From a virus: DNA of 62,208 nt. Made by a program: the position numbers and the translations under genes. The notes under the pieces were generated by a model. That model did not search any database. It was not told where the DNA came from and saw nothing but the letters and a program-made list of their open reading frames with translations. Where the stretch lies: the IMG/VR virus record IMGVR_UViG_3300048778_000101, positions 1-62,208 of that record; one strand, given 5' to 3'. Positions 32,094-41,026 of this stretch are shown here, in pieces (within the stretch, counting starts at the first letter, position 1; every line of letters begins with the position of its first letter).

Positions 32094-32969
32094 CTAATAA
32101 GCGGACCCGTCCGAAAACCCGCAGGTATCCCAGCCATAACCCAAAGTGCCCATACCCGCAGCGAACCCGCCAGCCCCCCAGAGCCTAGTCCCGCTATCCC
32201 TAATCCGCATCCAATCCGGCGTATGGTCCGTAGAATACCAACCCTCATTCCCATCCGTAATCCGAGCTTGCTGCAACTTACTCTTAGCAACGGCAATCTG
32301 TTGCCCCCGCAACTCCAGCCCAAACTTTTTATCCTTACTCAATGTAAGCGCAACCTCACTAGCCAAATAAGCCACAAAGGCCGCCCTAAACAATGCATCC
32401 CAAATACTCGGAAACATAACCAGCGACGTGTAAACCAACTGCGCCTGCGCTACATTAGTCAAGATAACAGTCTGCCCCGTCGGACTAACCCCAGGCTGCT
32501 CCCAATACTGCCCTTGCATCGGAGGGATGTTATTAAAATCCGTAGCTACCGTAAACCTAGCCGGAACCATCCGTATCGAACTTTGCGTGGGCGAACCAAC
32601 CTGCGCCACCGGATTAGGCGGAGCCATAATATTCCCCGGAGCCCCACTCGCCGTGGAGTTAAATGCATTAACCGGAACAAACCTAGCCTTAACGCAATCC
32701 GCCGGATACTGATACTCATACTGCCACGGAACCGGAACTACAGTCCCCACATTAGGCGTCTGCCCACTCCCGTCAGCCAGCAGAAAGAGGGGCGCTGTCT
32801 TTCTGGCAAAATCCCAATGTGCAGCACGCAGCAACTGCCGAACGCACTGCCCATAGGCCCGTAAGCATACCTGCGCCTCCCGCGTCCCCTCTTCCAAATC
32901 GCCAATTACGACCTCGCTTCCAATCGCATCCAATGCTTGATTAACTACATCTGCGGGTAAATTAGCCAC
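32094..32969 (-). CDS. Tail adaptor paralogue 4 (T7 gp11-like)
   Basis: 291 residues, the longest of four tandem homologues. It keeps the N-terminal helix pattern (ADVVNQALDAIGSEVVIGDLEEGT), the YGQCVRQLLRAAHWDFARKT stretch and a PWQYEYQYPADCVKAR core. The C-terminal 60 residues are an extension ending in a Gly-rich piece. Proteins of this group form the ring between portal and nozzle and keep packaged DNA in place. It is the last gene of late operon 1. Confidence 0.85.
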   Translation of the reverse strand: MANLPADVVNQALDAIGSEVVIGDLEEGTREAQVCLRAYGQCVRQLLRAAHWDFARKTAPLFLLADGSGQTPNVGTVVPVPWQYEYQYPADCVKARFVPVNAFNSTASGAPGNIMAPPNPVAQVGSPTQSSIRMVPARFTVATDFNNIPPMQGQYWEQPGVSPTGQTVILTNVAQAQLVYTSLVMFPSIWDALFRAAFVAYLASEVALTLSKDKKFGLELRGQQIAVAKSKLQQARITDGNEGWYSTDHTPDWMRIRDSGTRLWGAGGFAAGMGTLGYGWDTCGFSDGSAY

Positions 32970-32971
32970 AA

Positions 32972-33598
32972 TTAGCCCCTTTCCGAGGTGGCTTCAACCG
33001 TACTGCGCAAGGCTAGATCGGCATCCAGTTTCTGCTCGGCCAGCCTCTCCTGCGTCAGTATAGCTATCCTAGGAGATAGTCTTTCCGCCAGCTTAGCCAC
33101 AAGCACTTCCACGAACAACGGCTCCCAGGTGGACATGTCTGTAACTTGCCCGGTGTAGGTCAGAATTGCCCCAGTCACATTGCAGCAAATTGTCTTCTGC
33201 GCGGGCGAATACGACGTATCATTAATCACCGCAAACGAATTAGGCTGCGGATCGAAATTAGGTATCCAAAGCGGAGCGGCTTTAATCGATCGCACTTTAA
33301 GACAATCGCCGGGATAACTATATTCAAACATCCACGGGATCGGGGGATACGCGGGGCTCCAGACCGTAGGCGGAATATACCCATTAGCCGGAGCTACCTT
33401 CAGCACACTTAAGGACAAGTTTCTTTCTGCAAACCCATAGTCATTCGCACGAAGGGCCTCATCCCTAGTCTGAGAATACACCTCCAGGGCAGCTTCAGCA
33501 GCCGGGCTTCCCTCGAACAAATTACCGATACGCCGATCAAACCCCAGCCTCACCAGAGCTTGATTTACAATATCCTCTGGCGAAGTTGGGGATGACAT
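32972..33598 (-). CDS. Tail adaptor paralogue 3
   Basis: 208 residues. SPEDIVNQALVRLGFDRRIGNLFEGS, then QTRDEALRANDYGFAERN and IPWMFEYSYPGDCLKVRSI are nearly the same as in the next gene upstream (33602). It is closest to that paralogue, so this pair is the most recent duplication. Three bases separate it from its neighbours on both sides. Confidence 0.87.
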   Translation of the reverse strand: MSSPTSPEDIVNQALVRLGFDRRIGNLFEGSPAAEAALEVYSQTRDEALRANDYGFAERNLSLSVLKVAPANGYIPPTVWSPAYPPIPWMFEYSYPGDCLKVRSIKAAPLWIPNFDPQPNSFAVINDTSYSPAQKTICCNVTGAILTYTGQVTDMSTWEPLFVEVLVAKLAERLSPRIAILTQERLAEQKLDADLALRSTVEATSERG

Positions 33599-33601
33599 AG
33601 C

Positions 33602-34225
33602 TTAAGTTTCCGTAACAGAAGCGACCTGGAACGCATTATCAGCATCCGTATCACTCTGTTTCAGCAGAGCTTCAATGTGCTGCATATTAGCCAGCGCAAC
33701 GGTGAAAGCTTTGGCCAATTTATCAACCAGCGCATTTACGAACAACGTATCCCAAGTGGTCATATCCGTAATTTGGCCAGTGTAGGTCAGAACCAAATTC
33801 GGAGCATTTGCCAGGATAACTCGCTGCGGAGGCGTGTACGCGCTATCATTGCCCACGGCAAAATGCTGCGGAAGCGGGTCCAAATTAGGCAGAACAGCCG
33901 GAGTACTCTGAACATACAGCACTCGGATGCAGTCTGAGGGATAAGCATACTCATATTCCCAAGGGAGAATAGGATATGTATTCGCCCAAGGAGTTGAGCC
34001 ATAGCCACCTGTGGGGGCAGATTTAAGCTGCGTCAAAGTTACAGTTCGCTGCGCAAACCCCCAGTCTTTCATACGCAGGGCTTCATCACGGCTCTGGGAA
34101 TACAAATCCAACGCCAACTTACTGGCCGGACTGCCTTCAAACAAGTTACCAATTCGGCGCGGGTAGCCGAGCTTCCCCAGCGCCATATTAACAATGTCTT
34201 CTGGAGACGTAACGCTACTAGCCAT
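33602..34225 (-). CDS. Tail adaptor paralogue 2
   Basis: 207 residues from the ATG at 34225, which overlaps the upstream stop (TGATG). SPEDIVNMALGKLGYPRRIGNLFEG, YSQSRDEALRMKDWGFAQR and LPWEYEYAYPSDCIRVLYV mark it as an adaptor of the T7 gp11 type, closely related to paralogue 3. Confidence 0.87.
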   Translation of the reverse strand: MASSVTSPEDIVNMALGKLGYPRRIGNLFEGSPASKLALDLYSQSRDEALRMKDWGFAQRTVTLTQLKSAPTGGYGSTPWANTYPILPWEYEYAYPSDCIRVLYVQSTPAVLPNLDPLPQHFAVGNDSAYTPPQRVILANAPNLVLTYTGQITDMTTWDTLFVNALVDKLAKAFTVALANMQHIEALLKQSDTDADNAFQVASVTET

Positions 34226-34788
34226 CAATCTTGCCTTTCCTGGCCAACTTGTTCAAACGCCGCCGACTGGTCTAGCGTATCTCTGGAGGTATCCGGTTTA
34301 CCTGCAATTGCCATAGCCATGCTGGAAGCCAACATCCGCACAACAGTTTCGCGGAAAATAGAGTCCCACAAGTTCTCCGATGGGACATTTGTATACATAA
34401 CTTGTGCATTCGGCAAGTTAGTTTGGATTACTTTTGTTGGAATTCCGCCCACCAGGGAATTAGCGACCTCCCATCGAATGGGCAACGGGTTAAAAGGATC
34501 TGCGAGTGTCGGAGGATTTAACTGCCGGACTTGGATACCATTCGGATACAGGTACTCAACAGTCCACGGGAACGGGGCGGTATTCCCTGACAGAACCAGC
34601 GCGGCAGTGGTTCGAGAAAAATCCCAGCCGAACCGACGGCCTACAGTTTCAACCGTCGGAAGATACAAAGAAGCAGCCGCTACACCCGCAGGAGAACTGT
34701 CAAATGTAGGATAAGTCCCAGTAACTGGGGTTTGATTATCCCCGATTAGCTGGATAGCTTGGTTAACGATGTCAGTTGATGTAACCAT
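34225..34788 (-). CDS. Tail adaptor paralogue 1
   Basis: 187 residues. TSTDIVNQAIQLIGDN, LPTVETVGRRFGWDFSRTTA and FPWTVEYLYPNGIQVRQL show the same fold as the three following genes, but it is the most divergent in sequence. Why four copies exist is open: a hetero-oligomeric ring, or stages with different roles. Confidence 0.83.
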   Translation of the reverse strand: MVTSTDIVNQAIQLIGDNQTPVTGTYPTFDSSPAGVAAASLYLPTVETVGRRFGWDFSRTTAALVLSGNTAPFPWTVEYLYPNGIQVRQLNPPTLADPFNPLPIRWEVANSLVGGIPTKVIQTNLPNAQVMYTNVPSENLWDSIFRETVVRMLASSMAMAIAGKPDTSRDTLDQSAAFEQVGQERQD

Positions 34789-34791
34789 GGC

Positions 34792-36999
34792 TTAATACTC
34801 AATCCAAGCCAACCCAGGAGATCCGTTGCCTCCGGGATAACTGCCCGCTGAACCCCCGCCGCCGCCTGCGCAGTATCCGTAAGCATTAGACCCCGCTGCA
34901 CCAGTTTCTATCCCACCCTGCCCGAACTGACTACTCCCACCGCAGGTACCAAACCCTTGCGAAGACATATAAGGTCCGGTGGTGCAAGTATAGGAGTTAG
35001 CTCCAGTGGGAATAGTATCCAGCGGACCGCCCAAAGCTACGCCACCAATTCCAGGTTCGGCAGTGGATCCCACAGTTGCATAAGTTCCGCCCTCGCCACC
35101 AGTAGCCCTAAGAGACCCAACCGTAGTTGTAGCACCGGCAGAGCCATCTACCCCAGCCCCGCTGCCAGAACCGCTGGACCCGATAGTGATAGAGACCGAA
35201 GTTCCTGGAGTGGTGGTTATAACTCCCCTATTCCACCCGCCGGCACCCCCGCCAGCCGCCCCATAGGAAGCTGTACCACCACCGCCGCCGCCGCCACCCC
35301 CACACAGGGTAACTGTGTAACTATACACGCCCGCTGGAACTGTCCAAGTCCCGGACGATGTAACTGCAACCAATCCATGCGGGATAGTTACTGAAAGAGC
35401 CCCGCCACTAAGGGACAAGTTAGCACCAATTGACGCAGAGGCTGCCAGATTTGGTGTCCCGCTCCCTACCAAGACTTCCCCGGAAGCCGGGGGCACAGTA
35501 GTTTGCGTAATTGTATTTGTAAGAGAAGACCCGGAAAGACTTAGACCAGCTCCAACATTAACAGTGGACGCAGTTCCTGCAACTCCAGTTCCCCCCAGAA
35601 GCTGCCCGGCCCCCGGCGGTACGGTAACTTGTGTAATTGTACTGGAGAGTGCCCCACCGCTGAGGTTGAGACCAGCTCCAATAGCTACCGCAGAAGCAGT
35701 CCCGCTAATTCCGCTGCCACCCAACAACTCCCCAGATGCTGCCGGGACTTCGACTTGAGTAATAGTACTAGCAAGCGTACCTGCGGCGAAACTAAGCCCA
35801 GTCCCGACAGTAACACTAGCTGCCTGATTGGCGGTTCCACTCCCACTGAGCAGTTTGGAACCGTCTGACGGAATAGTTGCTTGTGTAATAGTGCTGAACA
35901 AGGTGCCTGAGGTCAGCGAAAGCCCGGCCCCCAGAGAGACATCAGCAGCTTGATTAGGTGTTCCGCTGCCCCCAAGCAGTTTGGTAGCATCCGCGGGGAT
36001 AGTTGCTTGTGTAATAGTGCTGAACAAAGTTCCAGCGATCAGACTGAGACCCGTCCCAACTACCACCGCCGAGGCCGTCCCACTGGTACCACTACCCCCG
36101 AGCAAATCCCCAGAGGCCGGGGGAATACTGTTTGTATTGGTCAGGTATCCGCCGGAGAGTTGCAGCCCAGTTCCAATAGCTACTGGTGAGGCTGTTCCAA
36201 TAAAACCACTTCCACCAAGTAGCTCTCCTGTCGCCGGTGGGATAGTTGCGCAAGGGGCTCCGAAGTCCACGGCATTACCGAATACATCAAATTCCAAGCA
36301 GTTGAAGCTGGCATAACTGCCTGTAGACAATTGAATTCGGGGGCCATTTCCACGAACCGCCGCACTCCCGCCTAGACCGACTACCTGCCCTCCGAATGTG
36401 ATAACAGAGTTCGTTAGGTAAGCATTGGAAATAGACAGGGGGGCGATGTTATTCAGAACAGTTCCGCAGTCTTTTAGAACTGTTCCGGTGGAATTATTCC
36501 AGCAGGCTACATCACCAACTGCGGAGGCATTTGGCCCGCTTAGATAGCCGTTTGTAGGGAGCGTAACTATCTGCCCATTGGCCATGATAGTAAACGGCAA
36601 CGGAGCCGCCCCACCCCCGGAGCCATATTCCAAAAGACCGCTACCCTGTGCATTGGGGCTTAGACAGACGTAATGGTAGCCATTAGCACTAGTTGTTGGG
36701 CCATCGTAGTCGCAGAAGTTGGCCCCATAAGGGCCAGTTCCGCCATTGGGAAAGGGGCCGGTACCAACGCCACGGACGGTGAGACCTAGTTCAGAAAGAC
36801 CTACCCCAATTGCCCCGCCAGCGGCAGTTCCGCTGTCTTGTACAACAGGCTGCCATGCGGTAGATCCGCCAGGGCCAGCGTACATGGGAACATGCCCAAC
36901 GGACCAGGGGCCGCCTTGTATAACTGTGCTCTGCGCATAACTGACTGCTGGTGACAGGGCTAGGCAAACCGCTAGGGAGTAAGGTAGACCGCGCATCAT
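34792..36999 (-). CDS. Repeat-containing fibre/adhesin-like protein with signal peptide and polyglycine domain
   Basis: 735 residues. It begins with a typical Sec signal peptide (RGLPYSLAVCLALSPAVSYA, cleavage before QS). Residues about 250-545 are seven repeats of roughly 41 residues, each with a P..g.LLGGSG...A..V..G.GLSL..G.L..TIT pattern. The C-terminal 190 residues start with SSGTWTVPAGVYSYTVTLCG, then nine glycines and further Gly-rich stretches, resembling the polyglycine sandwich of phage adhesins. Fibre-like structure is clear; a signal peptide on a fibre is unusual and leaves open whether this protein is in the virion or exported. Confidence 0.8.
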   Translation of the reverse strand: MMRGLPYSLAVCLALSPAVSYAQSTVIQGGPWSVGHVPMYAGPGGSTAWQPVVQDSGTAAGGAIGVGLSELGLTVRGVGTGPFPNGGTGPYGANFCDYDGPTTSANGYHYVCLSPNAQGSGLLEYGSGGGAAPLPFTIMANGQIVTLPTNGYLSGPNASAVGDVACWNNSTGTVLKDCGTVLNNIAPLSISNAYLTNSVITFGGQVVGLGGSAAVRGNGPRIQLSTGSYASFNCLEFDVFGNAVDFGAPCATIPPATGELLGGSGFIGTASPVAIGTGLQLSGGYLTNTNSIPPASGDLLGGSGTSGTASAVVVGTGLSLIAGTLFSTITQATIPADATKLLGGSGTPNQAADVSLGAGLSLTSGTLFSTITQATIPSDGSKLLSGSGTANQAASVTVGTGLSFAAGTLASTITQVEVPAASGELLGGSGISGTASAVAIGAGLNLSGGALSSTITQVTVPPGAGQLLGGTGVAGTASTVNVGAGLSLSGSSLTNTITQTTVPPASGEVLVGSGTPNLAASASIGANLSLSGGALSVTIPHGLVAVTSSGTWTVPAGVYSYTVTLCGGGGGGGGGTASYGAAGGGAGGWNRGVITTTPGTSVSITIGSSGSGSGAGVDGSAGATTTVGSLRATGGEGGTYATVGSTAEPGIGGVALGGPLDTIPTGANSYTCTTGPYMSSQGFGTCGGSSQFGQGGIETGAAGSNAYGYCAGGGGGSAGSYPGGNGSPGLAWIEY

Positions 37000-37014
37000 A
37001 GTCTTTCATCAAAT

Positions 37015-37071
37015 GGGGCTAGATGTAAGTTTGCACAGTATTAGCAATTACCGCAAGCTTAATCTAGCCCC
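37015..37071. other. Inverted repeat upstream of the repeat-fibre gene
   Basis: GGGGCTAGAT (37015-37024) and ATCTAGCCCC (37062-37071) are perfect inverted repeats 37 bases apart, in the 144-base gap before the 36999 start. It could be a 5' leader structure or an operator. There is no T tract, so it is not an obvious terminator. Confidence 0.55.
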
Positions 37072-37143
37072 TTTGAAATAGTTGAGAGTTACGGTGAGAT
37101 TCCGGTGGCGAGGCCAGAAGGGTGAAGTTTTTGTTAACTTGCG

Positions 37144-37644
37144 TTAACTCGGAAGTGTCCAAACGACTGCTTGGACGGCGGCTTCTGTGGTTGCGGCGCA
37201 GATCTCAGCCGCAAGAACAGAATTTTGAACGACAAGCGCCTCTTTAGCCACGCTGCCATCCTGTAGAACCTTCAAGATTTGCGGGGCCGTGTGTGCGACA
37301 TAGCCCCAATTTCCAGAAGCATCGGCGCACCAGAACTTTCCGCCAATACCGCCAGCCACCAAACCCACCAGATTGGCTTGGTCGGTTTGGCCTGACGGAT
37401 AGGTATAGACCGCCCCAAGCGCGGAAGACTGAAAGCCCCCAATAATGGCCGACGCACATCCAGCAGATACGGCGTAAATTTGAGTGTCTTGCGCCTGCGC
37501 CAGGGCGGCGGCGGCATAACCCGGAAAGGCCGTGGCCAGTTGGGCCGGGGTGGGGAAATCGTCGAACAACACCTCGCCGGCAGCCGGCGTGTGATCGTTG
37601 GAACAGCAGGAAATGTAGCTCCCATTACCACTCGCTACATACAT
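37144..37644 (-). CDS. DUF4376-like tail-associated protein
   Basis: 166 residues from the ATG at 37644, coupled to the previous stop (TGATG) with GAGGAG upstream. The segment with AGCASAIIGGFQSSALG, TYPSGQTDQANL and FWCADASGNWGYVAHTAPQI matches the DUF4376 domain found in phage tail-fibre regions. It is GC-richer than the genes on either side. Its role is unknown, perhaps fibre assembly or decoration. Confidence 0.78.
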   Translation of the reverse strand: MYVASGNGSYISCCSNDHTPAAGEVLFDDFPTPAQLATAFPGYAAAALAQAQDTQIYAVSAGCASAIIGGFQSSALGAVYTYPSGQTDQANLVGLVAGGIGGKFWCADASGNWGYVAHTAPQILKVLQDGSVAKEALVVQNSVLAAEICAATTEAAVQAVVWTLPS

Positions 37645-38567
37645 CACAAAGACTCCTCATAACCGCGAGTGCCGATTTGAGACCATTTGTTACAGCTTGT
37701 CGCCCAATAGATATTGGTCGTCTCAAGGGAAATCGACACATCGACGACGTTCGTGAGTATTCCGAATGACGTTACGAGGTTAGTAAAGTACACTTCCGTT
37801 GTTTGACCGTCGTTATAAGAGACATTGCACGCACTGTTGGGGGCAACCATCATTCCACTAGTTGTGTTGTTAGACTGACTAAATAGCTGGACATGCACCA
37901 TTCTCGCGGTCGAAGCGACAAACGGAGACACCGAAACGGCGACCCAGGTGGGATTGACAATATTCCCTACCCCGCCTGAAGAGCTAACCAATGTAGGCAG
38001 GGTGATGGTATTTGTGCCAGCCGTATTAACATAAGTCACGCGAGACCCACGTTGCATCGTCCTGTACAAGTACGGGCCGGCATCGGTGAGGAGCGGCCCG
38101 GCATAGGCCCAATAGGTATAGCCGCTGGGCAGCGTCGGCGCTGTCCCACTGAAGGGCGATTGCAGCGACATCAAGGACGAAACCGTGGTGCCGTTGTAGA
38201 TCGCATAGAGGTAATACCAAGTCGAGGCGGCCAGACTGCCCGTATCCAAGCCTCCGGCGCCAACCGTCCCGGTCGCCACGGTCGCATTGACGCCACTGAG
38301 AACGACGGTCGCCCCCGCGCTGTTGACCGCCGTCAGATAGGCCGCGGTGATGGTGGCGGCCGTATTGTTGGCGACGACCACCTTCTTGCCGATGTGGCTA
38401 TGTGGGAGACTTCCACCCCCACCCCCACCCCCACCACTACCGCTGCCATTACTGGCAGCCGTTACAAACCCTTTAGAATTAACGGTGATATTGGCATTGG
38501 TATAGCTTCCGGGGACCACACCCGTCGGGAGGAGTGGTGGGCCTGGCGGAATGGGCAACAGCGGCAT
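37644..38567 (-). CDS. Tail fibre-like protein
   Basis: 307 residues. A Pro-rich start is followed by VVPGSYTNANITVNSKGFVT, the repeat common in tail fibre shafts, then a polyglycine hinge (eight Gly) and SLPHSHIGKK. The C-terminal 230 residues are Ser/Thr/Val-rich beta sequence. Base composition is clearly GC-richer than in most of the genome, which suggests acquisition by recombination. Confidence 0.75.
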   Translation of the reverse strand: MPLLPIPPGPPLLPTGVVPGSYTNANITVNSKGFVTAASNGSGSGGGGGGGGSLPHSHIGKKVVVANNTAATITAAYLTAVNSAGATVVLSGVNATVATGTVGAGGLDTGSLAASTWYYLYAIYNGTTVSSLMSLQSPFSGTAPTLPSGYTYWAYAGPLLTDAGPYLYRTMQRGSRVTYVNTAGTNTITLPTLVSSSGGVGNIVNPTWVAVSVSPFVASTARMVHVQLFSQSNNTTSGMMVAPNSACNVSYNDGQTTEVYFTNLVTSFGILTNVVDVSISLETTNIYWATSCNKWSQIGTRGYEESL

Positions 38568-38570
38568 GTC

Positions 38571-39782
38571 TCAACTCCCCGCATAAGCGACCCAATCGGC
38601 CGCTGTTCCGTTGATGAAAAGATCGCTGAGATTGGCGACGGCGAAACTGATCCCCGTGCCCGGAGCCAGCGGATAACCCGTTCCGGTGCCGCTTGATGTC
38701 GTGTTCACACCAGTGGCTCCGACATAAATTGTCCCGGCGTTACTGCTGGCTGCCGTGATGATGACGCCATTGGTAAGGGCTCCGCTCCCCAGAACAACCG
38801 CTGTATTTGTGACCGCGATAGCCTTCTGCCCGCACACAGGAGCCGCTGGTAATGGAGTTACCACCGGCATGCTGTTGGCAATAGTCGCCGGCCCGAGTGT
38901 GGGGAGCTTTGCGTTAACAGCCGCGAGCAGATACGCTCCCTGGGAAGTCCACCCGTTGAGTCCAACGCCACCCGACATCAACGTCGCGGCAGAAATCGCC
39001 GTACCGTCCTGCGCGGGGGTGCCAAGCTGCGTCAGGATCGCCGCCAGCGTAGTCTGTGTAGCTGCGCCTGCGGGCAACGGCCAACTGCCCGGCGGATTAA
39101 TGCTCACCGTGTCCGTGCCAGACGCCAACATCCAAGTGCGGCCGGTGGACCATGTGCCACTTTGCGTAACCGCCCTCGGGCCGCTCGCAGTCGAGGCAAT
39201 AGTCGAGAGATAGCCGATCTCGGTGGCTTGGTTGGCTGCGGTTGCGGAGCCTGTCGGAAGCGGCCAACTCGCGGGCGGAGTGACCGCGACCGTCCCAATC
39301 GCCGCAGAGCCTGCGCCAAGCGCTACAGTCCACGACCCGGACTGAGCGGCGGCGACGCTGTCCGTCCCGCTGGTCAAATCCCAGGTGCGTCCGGTGCTCC
39401 AAGTTCCCGATTGCGTAACCGCCCTTGGACCACTAGCAGTCGAAGCAATCGCAGAAAGGTAGCCAATTTCCGTAGACTGATTAGCAGCAGTTGCTGCACC
39501 TGTGGACAATGGCCAACTACTGGGGGGAGTAACCCCTACAGTCCAAACCCCTGACTGCGTTGTGGCGATAGTTCCGCCAACCGAGACATCCACAGTTCCG
39601 ACAGACGCCCCGGAGAGGGGTACTGGAGTTCCAGTAATCGTATAAGGCACATTGCCGGGAATAGATACCGAAATAAGCGGATTGCCGAGTCCGCAATCTA
39701 CATAACGAAAATAGTTGCCGCCCGCCCCGTCTTGCCAGAGATCTGACCAACCGTTGCCAGAAGATCCACCCAAGTTACTCAT
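38571..39782 (-). CDS. Tail fibre-like protein with two long internal repeats
   Basis: 403 residues. Residues about 85-160 and 168-240 are near-identical modules (PSSWPLSTGAATAANQSTEI and PASWPLPTGSATAANQATEI, both followed by GPRAVTQSGTWSTGRTW); a third partial module follows. The DNA for the first module is AT-richer and that for the second GC-richer, with the change near 39.39-39.42 kb, so a recombination joint lies in the repeat. The C-terminus is a Ser/Thr/Gly-rich beta domain. Confidence 0.78.
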   Translation of the reverse strand: MSNLGGSSGNGWSDLWQDGAGGNYFRYVDCGLGNPLISVSIPGNVPYTITGTPVPLSGASVGTVDVSVGGTIATTQSGVWTVGVTPPSSWPLSTGAATAANQSTEIGYLSAIASTASGPRAVTQSGTWSTGRTWDLTSGTDSVAAAQSGSWTVALGAGSAAIGTVAVTPPASWPLPTGSATAANQATEIGYLSTIASTASGPRAVTQSGTWSTGRTWMLASGTDTVSINPPGSWPLPAGAATQTTLAAILTQLGTPAQDGTAISAATLMSGGVGLNGWTSQGAYLLAAVNAKLPTLGPATIANSMPVVTPLPAAPVCGQKAIAVTNTAVVLGSGALTNGVIITAASSNAGTIYVGATGVNTTSSGTGTGYPLAPGTGISFAVANLSDLFINGTAADWVAYAGS

Positions 39783-40139
39783 TTACTGCCCCTCTACGAT
39801 AACTAGTGTGGTCCCGAGTGGGGAGATGGAGTAAAGGGCTTGACGAGATATTACAGTATCCAAAGTGAGCGTAGACCCTGCCGGCAGAATAAGATTGGCG
39901 GTAGTCGCGGCGGCCCCGAAATTCAGATAACTGTTATAGTTACCAGTATTCTGGATCTGGAGGTACTTGCGAGAGGTGTTGGCAGCAAGGATTTGGGAAC
40001 TGGAAGAGGTTACAGTTCCCGTAGATAGGCCCATAGTAACGAAAGTTTGAGAAGAACTTGAAGGGTAGGGAACCTGCGAATATGCAGGAAGGCTAAGGCT
40101 TCCCAGAACTAGGGCCAGGATGAGGGGCTTAGTCTTCAT
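39783..40139 (-). CDS. Small secreted-type beta protein
   Basis: 118 residues from the ATG at 40139, chosen because it begins a clean signal peptide (KTKPLILALVLGSLSLPAYS, cleavage before QV). The mature part is Thr/Ser-rich with SRKYLQIQNTGNYNSYLNFG and a hydrophobic repeat, a compact beta-sandwich pattern seen in phage decoration proteins. Secretion signal plus virion-operon location is the odd point. It touches the next gene directly. Confidence 0.75.
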   Translation of the reverse strand: MKTKPLILALVLGSLSLPAYSQVPYPSSSSQTFVTMGLSTGTVTSSSSQILAANTSRKYLQIQNTGNYNSYLNFGAAATTANLILPAGSTLTLDTVISRQALYSISPLGTTLVIVEGQ

Positions 40140-40425
40140 CCTCATCCTCCGCATCCTCAGACTCAATCGCGAGATTTTCAATCTGCACTTCTACACGGGA
40201 GTTATCGCCGACACAGGAGACACAGGTAATTCTGCCCAAAAAATGCCCGTGGATAATTCCCCCGACGAATGCATCTCTGTGGTCCAGATCCAGTTTGCCT
40301 AACTCATTTCCGGTGAGAGTGATCCTAAGCCCATAAGGGAACTCTGGCCCATCTACCGGAAGCGGGGCTGAGAAGTCATGCTTCTCTTCATCATCAAGTT
40401 CCATGCTATGCATAATTTGATACAT
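40129..40425 (-). CDS. Capsid-staple-like small protein
   Basis: 98 residues from the ATG at 40425 (GGGGG upstream). MHSMELDDEEKHDF, PYGLRITLTGNELGKLDLD and HGHFLGRITCVSC fit a small phage protein family often listed as capsid staple, encoded near head genes. The C-terminus is strongly acidic (ESEDAEDEDED). Name from memory of the family; no comparison was run. Confidence 0.65.
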   Translation of the reverse strand: MYQIMHSMELDDEEKHDFSAPLPVDGPEFPYGLRITLTGNELGKLDLDHRDAFVGGIIHGHFLGRITCVSCVGDNSRVEVQIENLAIESEDAEDEDED

Positions 40426-40427
40426 AA

Positions 40428-41021
40428 TCAAACCCCCGGAGCTTGGGGAACTTGCGGAACTGCAGGGGCTGGTGCCGTAGGCTGCGGAGTTGCTGGCATA
40501 GCTCCGGCTGGCGGAACTTGCCCGGCGGAGGGATTGGTCATGAGTTCGGCTTCTTGTCTGTCCGCCATCTCATGCCCTTCCTTCATGTGCTTATGATGCA
40601 AAGCTGCATGAGCTTCTTGGTGCCGGGACTGCATCTGGGACTTTTCATGCTCATGTTTACGATGCATCTTAACTACACCATGAGCACCTTCCGAACCGCC
40701 AGCATCATGTTCTTTTTCCTGGCGCTCGTGCATAGTTCTATGCTCATCTCTCTGGGCACCGTGCAAGTTACGCCGCTCGCCTTCCTGCCGCTTATGCATC
40801 TCTACCCGTTCGCTTTTGTGCCGAGTTTCCGGGCCAGCTAGTTTTGCAACAGTCTCTTTTTCAGCGGGCTTCTTAGCCGGGGACTTATCCAAATCCCGCT
40901 CATTAGTTCCCGTACCTTTGTCTTTCTTCTCAGAACTACTTTCGGCTTTCTCGTACAACGGACTACGCCGACGAGCCTTGCCCATATCCTCTTTTCGGGG
41001 TTCTTTAGCCTCGTCAGCCAT
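40428..41021 (-). CDS. His/Met/Arg/Glu-rich repetitive helical protein
   Basis: 197 residues from the ATG at 41021 with AGGA upstream. The first 75 residues are Lys/Glu-rich and disordered. Residues about 75-155 are a long charged helix with repeated MHxRxE/HExEx units (MHKRQEGERRNLH, MHERQEKEHD, MHRKHEHEK, HHKHMKEGHEM) and about 20 His. A Pro/Ala-rich tail follows. The His could bind metal or pack a coiled coil. It lies between capsid-related genes, so a head or scaffold accessory is likely, but the function is unknown. Confidence 0.75.
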   Translation of the reverse strand: MADEAKEPRKEDMGKARRRSPLYEKAESSSEKKDKGTGTNERDLDKSPAKKPAEKETVAKLAGPETRHKSERVEMHKRQEGERRNLHGAQRDEHRTMHERQEKEHDAGGSEGAHGVVKMHRKHEHEKSQMQSRHQEAHAALHHKHMKEGHEMADRQEAELMTNPSAGQVPPAGAMPATPQPTAPAPAVPQVPQAPGV

Positions 41022-41026
41022 AATCT

